From Asterionellopsis glacialis (taxonomy: Eukaryota > Bacillariophyta > Plagiogrammaphyceae > Rhaphoneidales > Asterionellopsidaceae): a DNA stretch of 13,244 nt. The translations under genes were made by a program, and so were the position numbers. This document shows positions 1 through 8,742 of the stretch, piece after piece. Below the pieces are notes generated by a model. It was not told where the DNA came from. It ran no database searches and worked only from the letters and a program-made list of their open reading frames with translations. The stretch's first letter is position 1. Every line of letters begins with the position of its first letter. The stretch covers positions 1 to 13,244 of the forward strand of contig WKLE02006319.1 of NCBI GenBank assembly GCA_014885115.2, given 5' to 3'.

Positions 1-191
1 ACATATGCCCTTTCATTATTTCGGTGTTTTCCTTACGTTCTCTCTACTAGAGCCATTTACTTTTCGAACGCACGTCTTTTACCTAAGAAGACGACATTTG
101 TGGACACTCTGCTGCGGCCTGCTGCTCTTGGATTCTTATCATATAATCAGAAAATTTCGTTCGTATCCTCTCGTTCAAACAAGACACCGAT
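1..191 (+). promoter_or_regulatory. 5' flank / probable 5' UTR of the first gene
   Basis: This is the stretch before the ATG at 192. It contains an AT-rich TATA-like patch (ATCATATAATC, about 139-149). An in-frame TAA at 144-146 closes the frame of the downstream gene, so that ATG is the first possible start in this frame. Open frames overlapping here in other frames are low-quality and overlap the real gene. No promoter element can be assigned with confidence. Confidence 0.35.
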
Positions 192-992
192 ATGGCACCA
201 AAGGAAATCATCGAAGAGGCCGCAACAGCACCAACAGGAGGAGGGGAAGAAGGAGAATTGTCCCCAGCAAAACGTTTACAACAACGAAGTGCGGAACAAA
301 GGATGTTGTTGAAACGATTTCAACAGAAAATCAAAACATCAGGTGCACTTACTTCGGCTGCCATTCACCAAACTATAGCCAAAGATGTTGTAGAGAAGAT
401 GAGAAATTCAGAACAACAGCATCCTGGCTCGTCTAACGTAAATGAAAAATTGATCAGCCTTGGACTCAGGGGAGGAAGTGGAGGGGAACCACGAGGACGC
501 AGTAGCAGTCTTCCTACTGAAGACGAAGTACAGTTACCGGCTGAAGAAGACAAACCCAAAACACCCACAGAGAAAAAACGAACAGGTAAGAGAGGATCAT
601 GGACAGATAGGGTGCTGAGTGTTCCTTTGATATCATTCTCACTTGTAGGTCAAAGTAAGAACGACACAGCAGAAGATGATCAAGAAAGTGGTAGCTTGGA
701 CGAAAACCATGCGTCTGTCTTTGAGGAAATGGAAAACTTAAGCAATAGTCAGAAGAACGCAGCAAGAAAAAATACTCACGATCCTAGGTCACGAAGACAC
801 GGAAGACGTGGTAGTGATGCAAGTGTCAACAGTACTAGTACCAACAGACGCGGAAGTATGACTAGTCGACGATCCTCCTTCAGTGATATTAGTATTGACG
901 ATGTGTCAATGCGAGAGCTACTTGCTGAAGGGACTGAACTTAAACAACAATTTGGAAATCTACAAGCTAGACGAGGCTCGTTTAAAAGTTAG
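192..992 (+). CDS. Hypothetical Ser/Arg-rich protein with RRxS phosphosite-like motifs
   Basis: I do not recognise this 266-aa protein. The ATG at 192 is the first after an in-frame stop at 144. Residues about 24-75 look helical and basic (AEQRMLLKRFQQKIK), followed by a Gly/Ser/Pro-rich stretch (about 93-130) and an acidic stretch (about 158-182). The C-terminal third is Arg/Ser-rich with four RRxS sites (Ser208, Ser222, Ser229, Ser263), which match the consensus of basophilic kinases such as PKA/AGC or CaMK. A predicted amphipathic helix (DVSMRELLAEGTELKQQF, about 237-254) sits just before the last site. There is no membrane segment or signal peptide. Residues 133-153 are unusually hydrophobic (SVPLISFSLVG) and are flanked by good GT and AG splice sites, so they may be an intron, giving a 245-aa product. 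Function is unknown; a phospho-regulated, disordered protein is an inference. Confidence 0.75.
   Translation: MAPKEIIEEAATAPTGGGEEGELSPAKRLQQRSAEQRMLLKRFQQKIKTSGALTSAAIHQTIAKDVVEKMRNSEQQHPGSSNVNEKLISLGLRGGSGGEPRGRSSSLPTEDEVQLPAEEDKPKTPTEKKRTGKRGSWTDRVLSVPLISFSLVGQSKNDTAEDDQESGSLDENHASVFEEMENLSNSQKNAARKNTHDPRSRRHGRRGSDASVNSTSTNRRGSMTSRRSSFSDISIDDVSMRELLAEGTELKQQFGNLQARRGSFKS
586..648 (+). other. Candidate 63-nt intron that keeps the reading frame
   Basis: The donor is ACAG|GTAAGA and the acceptor is TTCTCACTTGTAG|G, preceded by a T/C-rich tract. The length is 63 nt (3n), with no in-frame stop and phase 1 at both ends, so spliced and unspliced forms both code. The stretch is T-richer than its flanks and translates to a hydrophobic run unlike the rest of the protein, which favours an intron. 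It is short for an intron, so a genuine exon remains possible. Confidence 0.5.
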
Positions 993-3090
993 AGAAAGAG
1001 ATAAGAAAAAGAGAGAAGAGTAAGAAAGAGTATGATCCAGGCAAGAAATAAACTACCAGTGCAATGGAGTATGACGAGACACTGTCTTGTTTGAGGCGAA
1101 GAGAACGCCAGCGAGAACAGTGATGGAAGCATACATTATTATTTGAAAAGGTCGATGAAAATCGTGACGAGTTATTTGTTTATGTTTTACACAGCTAGAA
1201 AAGTAGAGATAGCCCATGTGTCTGGCTTAGAGCAATCTCAAATACGTAACCTTTTAAAAATTACAGTATTAACCTTGGAAAAAGAAGAATCCATTTTTTC
1301 CCCATCTTGGGGTGCTTCATAAATATGAGGTCAAGAACTTTTTATGAGAGCAATAGCAAAGTAGTTTTAAAATTGGACGTCTGTTTACAAAATGGTCGTA
1401 CGTTTGAAAATAAATATTCTATTGTGCCCGCACACAACGGGTCTCCTCCCTGACGTTCCTAATTATTGTCTGTAGTATTATAGAGACAAAACATATTTTC
1501 CAAATCCGTACCAGGTAAAGTATAGTGAAAACTTGCTGCTACATAGGTTCTCCACTGACTGTATATACACCCTAGACGATCTGGAGGTAGGACCTAAATC
1601 ATTAGGATGGAGGGAAAAGGAAAAAAATACCTACAGTACCTTAACTGGTACCTATACCTGTAAAGGTATACGGTTACTGTATCAGGTAACTATTGTTTTG
1701 ATGTTTCGGATTCCACTGTAATTGTACAATCGTCATACCAGGTTTCTCCGATGATAAGGAGCCACTTTTATGAAGTTTGCTTCTTTTCAGAAATACAAAA
1801 ATTATCAATGAAGAACATTGGTCATTAATCTTTTCCACAGTAACTTTGCAGTCACTCATGGCAATTCTATATATTACTCCTACAAAATTGAACAATTATT
1901 ATATGCTTAACAAAAAATCTTTTGTTCATTCTATGACCATGATCACCACCTTTTAAGTAATTTTCGTCGTTTTTATTATATAGTTAAATCTTGAATCCCC
2001 ATGCGGTACTCAAGTTTTAGTTGTGACTTCATGTAATATCAGTGATTTTCCTCCGAATCACGAACAAAAATTGTAAGTGGAAAATATCATTATTACAAAC
2101 ATACAGATGCTCAATACAGGTAAGTGTTGTTTTTGAAGAATCGATATTATGAAATCCAGGGAAATACTCCTAATGTTCTAGCGAATTCCTCTGTACTTGA
2201 TTACCAGAACTGATGTAGAAAGTACTTATACCAACACAAACAACAACCGGTAACTGCAACCAAGACTCAGACCTTTTCCAAAGGTACAGTATAGTAATAT
2301 ATAAACTCTCTTTGTACAATAATTAATTGATCAAATACCACTTATACTGAATGACACATTTGAATAAATAAAGTAGATGTAGTTGCGGAACTTTATATTA
2401 GATAATGATAGATATACTTTATTAGGTCGAACGTATACTTTCAGTTTAATAGTAATATCGTTTGTCATTCAGGTTCAGAGTAAGAACGACTTTAATTTAC
2501 GATTACAAAATATATTTATTATAGGACCAGAAAAGTGGTTCGGATAGGTTCATATGGGCCCAAAACGATTTCAAACGATCCGGTTGTCCATTAATGCACT
2601 GAACCATCTTGACCCGCCGCCTATGCTCATCTGTCAGACCATGTGAGGTACAGTCAGTACGATAGGTCCTAAACCAAAAATAATAGGAGTTGGTACTGTA
2701 CCTGGTAGCAATTCAAAGAAAAGAACGAGTACCTCTGGTACCAGTTACAGGTATCAGCCAGCCAAAAAGATATCTGGGTACAGTGGAAAAGGGGAAGCAG
2801 AGTAATTTGAAATTGTTCTGCGTGGCGTTGCTGCTTCGGTTATTTTTCATTGAATTGTGTTGTAATAAAGTACATTCTAGAATCGGATCAGGACGACATC
2901 GTGCTGCAGAAAGAGAAAGGCACCTGCTATTCATGACGTGAAAAGGATCCTGGTTTGACTACTACACGTAGGATAAGCTTTTTATGCACGTGGCTTTACA
3001 ACTTTATAAATAATTCTTTTGTAGCCGTAGTTTCATACCAGATTACAAACGAATGCAGCAGTGCCTTGATTATTACACAAGTGATAATAA
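993..3090. other. Long AT-rich spacer, no supported gene
   Basis: The start is a purine-rich 3' flank (GAGAAAGAGATAAG and similar). The rest is AT-rich, with many stops in all frames and only short open frames (up to about 83 codons, several beginning at non-ATG codons) of non-protein-like composition. Notable items are: AATAAA-type poly(A) signals (for example about 2364-2373); strong splice donors GTAAGT at 2074 and 2120; a small hairpin at 1653-1670 (TATACCT / AGGTATA); and a cluster of GGTAC/GTACC motifs at 2640-2790. I see no tRNA, snRNA or transposon protein. Confidence 0.6.
2107..2119 (+). other. Possible 13-nt first coding exon (ATG next to a consensus donor)
   Basis: ATGCTCAATACAG|GTAAGTG: an ATG followed 13 nt later by a near-perfect donor. 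The phase (one leftover base) fits the CAG acceptor at 3101-3103, which would open into the exon-like frame at 3104-3211. The implied intron (2120-3103) is about 984 nt, long for a diatom. This is speculative. Confidence 0.2.
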
Positions 3091-3103
3091 AGCGCAACCG
3101 CAG

Positions 3104-3211
3104 TGACTGGCAACATCTTCAGTCAAATTGGAAAAGAAGTTGACTTTATTCTGAAAAAGCAATTCGATCAAGAAGGAATTATAAAGCATTTGATGTTGAG
3201 AGATGCAAATG
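3104..3211 (+). other. Candidate upstream coding exon of the coiled-coil gene
   Basis: The frame is open from 3091 (after TAA at 3088) to 3211 and reads like protein, with alternating hydrophobic and charged residues: it starts TGNIFSQIGKEVDFILKK and continues QFDQEGIIKHLMLRDAN. An acceptor ACCGCAG|TG ends at 3103 and a donor AATG|GTATTT starts at 3212. Splicing to the acceptor at 3251 (CCACAAG|GG) keeps the frame of the 3203-4567 gene. The weak points are the 40-nt intron (acceptors at 3260, 3266 and 3269 also keep frame and give 49-58 nt) and the only in-frame ATG at 3193. Confidence 0.45.
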
Positions 3212-4567
3212 GTATTTTCAATAATTAACTCTCACCAATTTCATCCACAAGGGAGCGAAGAACCAGCAGAATCAGATAGGACAGACGAAACAGAGGCAAT
3301 GTCTTGGGGCCACACTCCTAACAAACACAACGGCAAGGATGATGCTTCAGATGGTGACATATCTTCCATTATAATGGACCCTGTACCTGGCACTAGCAAC
3401 ACTTCATCCAAAGATAACAACAAGGAATCCCCGAGTACTAGTGATAGTTCAAAGAAAAAGGGTGCACAGCGATTAACCTGGTTTGACAAGAGCATTAACA
3501 ATCGCGATAAAAAATTAAAAGGCAAACAGGTAAGCGAAAGCGTTTTACTAGCAAGGAATAAACAAGATGCACTTGCAGCAGAATCAGCAAGAACAATTGA
3601 AGAACTTCGTATGAAATTACATCAAAGAACAGACGCCATCAAAAACTTAGAAAGTGCATTGTCAATCCAAACAGAGAAGATTGAAATGTTGACTAATCAA
3701 TTACAACAACAAAAAGAACGGGAAGAAGAAGCTATCCGTGAGGGCGTCAAGGAAGCTATTGGTAAAATTTATGAGGCACAAGTAGCAAATTTACGACATG
3801 TTGTTACAAAAGATTTGGGACTAACACATGCAGAATTAGCAGAAGCAGTAAACGACGACTACGATGAACAGATGACTGCTCCATTATCGTCATTATCGCC
3901 GCAACCCGATAGATTTGATAGACCGCCTCCTTCCTACTTGTCATCAGGAAGGGAGGCTTCTACGAATAGGCACGGCGGCGGCGACGACGACGACGACGAT
4001 TATTATGACAATGGTCACAATGATGGGGATTCAACTACTTCTTGGAGTAGTCCGAAAAGCACCAATGAGTATGATAATGATGATGCATATCATTCTTCAG
4101 AAAGACACGGGGCAATCACGGAAGAAGAATTTTCAGTCGCGTCAGGTAATATTGATGTTGATGTTCACGATAATGACCAACAGCAATACCATGATCGCCG
4201 GTACGCACAGCGGTCATCAATAAAAGTGGAGGATTTAAAAGCATATCATAGAAACAGTGAATCTTCCAAATTGACTGGTCAACAAGATCGTAGTTCAGCT
4301 TCTGTTAGGGATACAGATGATGATTTAGAAGCCTTTGCTGAATTTAGTAGTCGATGGGACTTTGGAAGCAGTACCCATACAGAAGATACTACCTACGGAA
4401 TAGTACATAGCCAAAATGAGAATAAAAAGAGTTTGAATCATAAAAGTGAACATGTAAGACGTACTCGATTCTATGAAAATGATGATGATGGATATAATGG
4501 TGATGAGAGTCGTAATACTGGTTTTGGCTTTAAGCGGCATCTGAATTCCACAAATCATTCTCGTTGA
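3203..4567 (+). CDS. Hypothetical acidic protein with central coiled coil
   Basis: This open frame of 454 codons matches no family I recognise. Residues 1-16 (VFSIINSHQF) are probably intronic sequence, and the true N terminus may come from the exon at 3104-3211 or from the ATG at residue 33. Residues about 17-85 are polar and Ser/Asp-rich. Residues about 110-195 form a clear heptad-like coiled coil (AESARTIEELRMKLHQ; IEMLTNQLQQQKEREEEA) ending in a more structured helix pair (EAQVANLRHVVTKDLGLTH). From about 218 to 454 the protein is very Asp/Asn/Ser-rich and probably disordered, including a six-Asp run (261-266). There is no signal peptide or membrane helix. A strong GTAAGC donor motif at 3530 has no phase-compatible acceptor within about the next 60 nt, so it appears unused. 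A scaffold or adaptor role is only an inference. The gene converges on the minus-strand gene at 5028. Confidence 0.75.
   Translation: MQMVFSIINSHQFHPQGSEEPAESDRTDETEAMSWGHTPNKHNGKDDASDGDISSIIMDPVPGTSNTSSKDNNKESPSTSDSSKKKGAQRLTWFDKSINNRDKKLKGKQVSESVLLARNKQDALAAESARTIEELRMKLHQRTDAIKNLESALSIQTEKIEMLTNQLQQQKEREEEAIREGVKEAIGKIYEAQVANLRHVVTKDLGLTHAELAEAVNDDYDEQMTAPLSSLSPQPDRFDRPPPSYLSSGREASTNRHGGGDDDDDDYYDNGHNDGDSTTSWSSPKSTNEYDNDDAYHSSERHGAITEEEFSVASGNIDVDVHDNDQQQYHDRRYAQRSSIKVEDLKAYHRNSESSKLTGQQDRSSASVRDTDDDLEAFAEFSSRWDFGSSTHTEDTTYGIVHSQNENKKSLNHKSEHVRRTRFYENDDDGYNGDESRNTGFGFKRHLNSTNHSR
3974..4000 (+). repeat. Coding trinucleotide run (GGC)3(GAC)5GAT
   Basis: Three GGC then five GAC and one GAT encode Gly3-Asp6 inside the coiled-coil gene. 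It is a short microsatellite-like tract, prone to length variation, and locally GC-rich against AT-rich surroundings. Confidence 0.8.
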
Positions 4568-5027
4568 GAATATATGAATACAAAGATATTGAAACAATTG
4601 TAAAATTATGTAAGGTGAAATAATACAAAAAATCGTTCTAGACTTTTTTTTAAAATAGCTCTACAGATATATTTTAGTATTGCACATCCCCAAAAACCGC
4701 GATACATTGCACTTGGGATTATTGATAAGATTGGTTCAACCAACTTCTTAATTCGAATTTTCGATTAAGGTTTCATCCTAGCCAAATACACTTTAGCAAA
4801 GATGCCAAAACCTATCCAGTACTCCTAAAATGTTTCATTCAACTAACTTTTTTGACCACTGAAACCACACTTTAGAATCACGGTAGAGACAATGCCAAAC
4901 TACAACACATGGATGACAACGTTGTATGTCATCATTTTTAGCATGGCGTAATGTCATCTAGAGGGTTGCATATAATGATTGATTGCACTTCAGAATCATC
5001 ATAACTGTTATTGCCAGTTGTTTTCAA
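4568..5027. other. Convergent 3' spacer
   Basis: These 460 nt separate two convergent stop codons. The sequence is AT-rich with homopolymer runs (T8 near 4644) and no protein-like frame. It must hold both 3' UTRs and polyadenylation sites. I see no distinctive hairpin or RNA gene. Confidence 0.6.
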
Positions 5028-7229
5028 TCATGGTGGTACAGGATTAGATGAAGGTGAAAATAGATTACCAGAGGTGATTGGTTCCATGACTGTAAACGAT
5101 TCTTCCCGTTGTTTAACACCGACATATAGTGTACCACTCACCACTACGTTGTCATCATTTGTGATATCATTCCCAACCTTAATTGAGTAATATCCATCCC
5201 CATAAATACAGCAGATACCATCACCATAGTTATCTAATATACCAAATTTACATTCTTGTCCTTCTTGAACCTCAAAGGTTTCACGAACTAACTCATTGGG
5301 TGTGGTATAAGAACCTGCCGCATGACTAGCTACAGTTTGACCATCACACTGTAAAGCCCAACTAATTTCAGATGAAAAATAATCAAGCTGAATTTCAACA
5401 GTTACAGGGACAAGATTGATGGCAGGTAATCCAAAACCTGGATCGATAGTTGGTGCTGGTGATGCTGAAGGTGCCATTGATGTTGTTGGTGACATGGTAG
5501 GCGGTGCAGCCACAACAAAAGGAGCCTTCAATTCTTTTTCAAAGGAAGATCCCCACCCATCAACAAGACGGTTGGCTGGGTCTGTAATATCGTTGCCATA
5601 GTAAACTTCATATGATCCATCAGATATCCCATCAAAACCTGTATCAATAATACCTAATATACAATTGGCACCAAGGTATGTTTCTCCTAAAACAACAATT
5701 TGTCGATTTTGATCATTCTCGTATGTCATGGGTGGGATATGAAAGTACGTCTTATCATCACACTTCAAACTCCATCCAGTTTGTTCTGGATGATCATCCA
5801 ACTGAATAACAACTGCAATGGTAACAGATGCTGTTGGTGATGTTGTAGGAGTGACAGATGGTATAGTTGAAGGTGCTGCTGTTGTAGGTGCAATCGTTGG
5901 GACATTGGAAGCTGTTACAGTAGGTTCAGATGTTACTGATGGAGAAAGAGAAGGAAATTGTTCTTGAGCTGCGTTACTTTTTTCTGATGCTGTTGCAGTT
6001 GATGATGGCGATAGTGTTTGAACATCAAAATCACTACCAACATCTTTGTCGGTCTCTTCTACTACCACAGTAGAAGTATCTGAATCGTCATTTGATGAAA
6101 TTGTTGCTCCGCTTTTCAACTTATCATAAACTAATGGTAGAATTCCAGCCAACACAATAGCTATACCTATCACCATAAGACTGCATAAAATAGTTCGACA
6201 TCTACGTTTTCGTGGTTCTGGCATAATTGTTGCTTCCACAAACTCATCCGTATCAACCAAGACTGCATTGATCAAGTTTTCTTCGTCTCTTTCATCATCA
6301 TCACTACCATGAGAGCTGTTGCTACTGTTGTTTTCATTAGGATAACGTTCAGATTCACCTCTAGTTGCACGTGTGACAGAAGCTACAATCTGTGACACAA
6401 TAGAATTGGTTTCATCTGGTGCACCATCTTCTATATATCCAGGACCACGAACACGTACAGCGCCTGGAAGTGATTGTGCATGTCGTCTCAACGATGGTAG
6501 TATCATTTCATCATCACCGCCCGCTGCAACTGCACCTGCATCTCTTCTTAAAATGTCAGGTGGTGCAGATGTCGAACGTGATGGTGATGACTTTTCATCC
6601 ACATGCGACACTGACAGCTGATCCTTAGCATCCGGAATATTATTGGCATTACCTAAAATCCCAGCAATCTTTGCTTTCAACATTTTTTCTTCATCAGAAG
6701 TCATTTTATGTAATGATGATGAATTTGGTTGGTGAGTCACTCCAACCCTTTCCTTATGGAGTGATGGATCGTCATCCGGAACACTGATGTCAACTAGATT
6801 TAATTTCCTTCTACTGCTGCTTTGTCCTCGTCGATGTTGTTGCTGTTGTTGTTGCGTCGTCGATGCTACTGTTGTTGCTGTGTTTGTAGTTGTTGCCATT
6901 GGATGAATCTTTTTGTAATTCTTCTTACCAAATCCTATTTGTTGTGTGGAAGAAGTGCGTGTAGTAGTTGTAGCCTTCATTTTCGTAATGTCACCACGTC
7001 GTTGTTGTGCTAAATTTTTATGATAATTTTCAAGTTGAGCCCTTTCTTGTGCCTTTTCATCGTCATATTCTTGTTGCACCTGTTGATGATGTTCCTCCTC
7101 ATCTTGATTTAAAACCATATCAACAACGGCATTTTTCATTGAACATTGGGTTGCTTCTTCATCTGTTTCATCATTTTGATAGTACTTTCTTCCATTATTA
7201 TTCGTTTCTGTTCGTCGATTATAACTCAT
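5028..7229 (-). CDS. Type II single-pass membrane protein with two GDGICC-type outer modules
   Basis: The product is 733 aa from the ATG at 7229. The frame continues upstream to 7304 only through a TTG, so the shorter start is chosen. Residues 1-338 are a cytosolic, low-complexity region rich in Gln, Asn, Ser and Asp, with a short helix (about 42-85) and a polyGln run (126-131). A basic stop-transfer sequence (PRKRRCR, 339-345) precedes one membrane helix (about 346-368, LMVIGIAIVLAGILPLVY), which puts the C terminus outside or in the lumen. Then come a Pro/Ser/Thr mucin-like stalk (about 424-466), module 1 (about 469-573), a second P/S/T linker (about 575-595) and module 2 (about 609-715). 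Each module has the pattern IQLD...W-L-C, a second Cys and a Gly/Asp-rich loop; module 2 has the full GDGICCIYGDG. I associate such modules with diatom secreted and receptor-like proteins and with some bacterial secreted proteins. An adhesion or cell-wall role is an inference. Confidence 0.85.
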   Translation of the reverse strand: MSYNRRTETNNNGRKYYQNDETDEEATQCSMKNAVVDMVLNQDEEEHHQQVQQEYDDEKAQERAQLENYHKNLAQQRRGDITKMKATTTTRTSSTQQIGFGKKNYKKIHPMATTTNTATTVASTTQQQQQQHRRGQSSSRRKLNLVDISVPDDDPSLHKERVGVTHQPNSSSLHKMTSDEEKMLKAKIAGILGNANNIPDAKDQLSVSHVDEKSSPSRSTSAPPDILRRDAGAVAAGGDDEMILPSLRRHAQSLPGAVRVRGPGYIEDGAPDETNSIVSQIVASVTRATRGESERYPNENNSSNSSHGSDDDERDEENLINAVLVDTDEFVEATIMPEPRKRRCRTILCSLMVIGIAIVLAGILPLVYDKLKSGATISSNDDSDTSTVVVEETDKDVGSDFDVQTLSPSSTATASEKSNAAQEQFPSLSPSVTSEPTVTASNVPTIAPTTAAPSTIPSVTPTTSPTASVTIAVVIQLDDHPEQTGWSLKCDDKTYFHIPPMTYENDQNRQIVVLGETYLGANCILGIIDTGFDGISDGSYEVYYGNDITDPANRLVDGWGSSFEKELKAPFVVAAPPTMSPTTSMAPSASPAPTIDPGFGLPAINLVPVTVEIQLDYFSSEISWALQCDGQTVASHAAGSYTTPNELVRETFEVQEGQECKFGILDNYGDGICCIYGDGYYSIKVGNDITNDDNVVVSGTLYVGVKQREESFTVMEPITSGNLFSPSSNPVPP
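6837..6854 (-). repeat. CAA/CAG tract encoding polyGln
   Basis: Six glutamine codons in the cytosolic part of the membrane protein, extended by neighbouring Thr- and Ala-rich codons. It is a typical expandable low-complexity tract. Confidence 0.7.
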
Positions 7230-7478
7230 TATTTTGTGTTTGTTTGTCAATGCTGTAGATAAAACAAATAAAAGAGGTGTTAGACCAAAAATTTCACTGG
7301 TCAAAATTGGATGGCGCTTTTTTTGCCAGGAATGCTATAAGCCCCTGTCCAAGTATTTTCCAAGAATGTGCACCCAATCGATTCTAGCAAAAAAGTCGAC
7401 CTTTTATCACCACATCAATGGGACTATTCGTTGTTTCATCAACACTCTAGCTATTGAAGGATCAATCAATTGTCGATC

Positions 7479-7490
7479 TTATTGGCGATG
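7479..7490 (-). promoter_or_regulatory. CCAAT-type element, copy 1
   Basis: The minus strand reads CATCGCCAATAA, about 250 nt upstream of the membrane-protein ATG. The same 12-mer recurs at 7593-7604 and its core again upstream of the J-domain gene. A CCAAT core is a known NF-Y binding site in eukaryotes; binding here is inferred. Confidence 0.4.
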
Positions 7491-7592
7491 ATTCAATTGA
7501 AAAAAAGAACCAGGATGAGACTGATCTAAACTGAACTTACCAAAAGAGAGAGATGATAATAGGATTGATGTCGTGGTGTTCTGTACTAATCT

Positions 7593-7604
7593 TTATTGGC
7601 GATG
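7593..7604 (-). promoter_or_regulatory. CCAAT-type element, copy 2
   Basis: An exact second copy of the 12-mer CATCGCCAATAA on the minus strand, 114 nt upstream of copy 1 and about 365 nt upstream of the membrane-protein ATG. Confidence 0.4.
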
Positions 7605-8370
7605 TATCTGTATTCTGGTTGGTTTTGCAAGGTTGGATAGAATTGATTGAAACGCTGTATATAAAGTCGTAGTCAAGATACTTTTGTCAAAGTCTCTCCA
7701 AACGCGTGTGAGAAAGAGTCACAACGATTTGCTTTAACAGGTACGGTATGTTTGATATGTGATGGGGTTGTGGCTATTGGAACTGGTTTTCGTTTGGCAC
7801 GATCCGTTCGGATGGTTCACTATCAAGTTTGCAGTAGTAAATTGGATGGAGTTCACAAAGAAACCCGGAAAGCCGTGACCCCATTCAGTCTTAGATGATG
7901 CGGGATCTGTGGCCAAGAGCACACGCCAAGCCTCACAAAGCGAAGCCCGACTGAGATTTTTATGTAGCGATAGGGAGAGAGCCTGATGAGAGGTGTGTTC
8001 AGTCTTGTCTCAATCCCGGGTTTTACAGTACCGGTATTAATAGAGTGCTTCAAAACTGTACCGTAGAGGATATGTTGTGAAGTCTCGTGAAGTTATGTTC
8101 AGTTGGGTACCAACATCATGCGGAATTGACAGATTACAACGGATCGAAGCAAAAACAAAAAAAATTGAGAATCGCAAGTCTCCATTACAATATTTGGTTG
8201 ATGAGCCGATCTTGAATTTTATGTGTAGACGTTGAAATGCCATGCAACATCGACTAAATCTAGAGAGAGTGGTTACGCGACACATTTTTGCACAGTCAGT
8301 GGCAGTGGGTCTTGTAATGCGATTCTTGAATGGTATAAGTAAGTGCAACTATATGTTTTTAATCCAGGAT

Positions 8371-8410
8371 TGGTGAAACAAAAAACTTTGCAAAGTTTTT
8401 TGTTTCACCA
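8371..8410. repeat. Perfect 40-bp palindrome
   Basis: Two 19-nt arms (TGGTGAAACAAAAAACTTT and its exact reverse complement) meet at a GC centre, so the 40 bp are fully self-complementary with no spacer. The next base on each side is a mismatch. There is no target-site duplication. It lies about 330 nt past the stop codon of the J-domain gene. It could be a cruciform site, a 3'-end or insulator hairpin, or the remnant of a foldback element. Confidence 0.9.
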
Positions 8411-8742
8411 TGAGGTCACGTGCAGTTTTTAGAACTCTTATGTGCCAAGGATGTATGTCGGCGACTCTTCGTTGGTAAGTAGAAGAAGGGTAGGCCCAGT
8501 TGGTCAGTCTCTGTGTTGAGGAATGCATAAGTATGTGAGTATTCATCACAAAAACAATAACAAACCTTCATCTACGTGTATCGTTTATCCACTGTACGGA
8601 GGTCGTGCATTTTTTTAAAAAAAAGGCTTATTTTATACAAGTTTGCGACTTAAAAACTACACACATGCTGTAGGTGTTGGTCTTTAGTCAGGTTTCCATA
8701 ACTTTTATCCACTCATGGTACAGTATATGATATCGAATTTAA

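Larger units (their letters stand above)
7230..8742. other. Spacer between the two minus-strand genes
   Basis: About 1.5 kb, holding the promoter of the membrane-protein gene (left) and the 3' region of the J-domain gene (right). No frame looks coding; the 103-codon minus-strand frame at 8037-8348 begins at TTG and has random composition. Elements seen: two copies of TTATTGGCGATG (7479-7490 and 7593-7604); a TATATAAAG at 7658-7666 on the plus strand with no gene after it; a perfect palindrome at 8371-8410; CACGTG (G/E-box) at 8417-8422; and a T7A8 run at 8610-8624. Confidence 0.6.

Noticed and set aside
5..436. 143-codon open frame overlapping the first gene
   Set aside because: It overlaps the better 192-992 frame, has Arg/Cys/Thr-rich random composition and ends inside that gene.
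3530..3580. Intron starting at the GTAAGC inside the coiled-coil gene
   Set aside because: No nearby acceptor keeps the frame, and the codons there encode a continuous coiled coil.
7230..7304. 25-codon N-terminal extension of the membrane protein resembling a signal peptide
   Set aside because: It starts at TTG, not ATG. The first ATG is at 7229, and the internal membrane helix already explains membrane insertion.
7658..7666. TATATAAAG on the plus strand as a promoter
   Set aside because: No plausible plus-strand gene follows within the spacer, and such a string is common in AT-rich DNA.
7885..8025. Possible C/D-box snoRNA (ATGATGC ... CTGA)
   Set aside because: The boxes are imperfect and no terminal stem pairs around them.
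8037..8348. 103-codon minus-strand open frame in the spacer
   Set aside because: Begins at TTG, has no recognisable domain and a composition like translated noncoding DNA.
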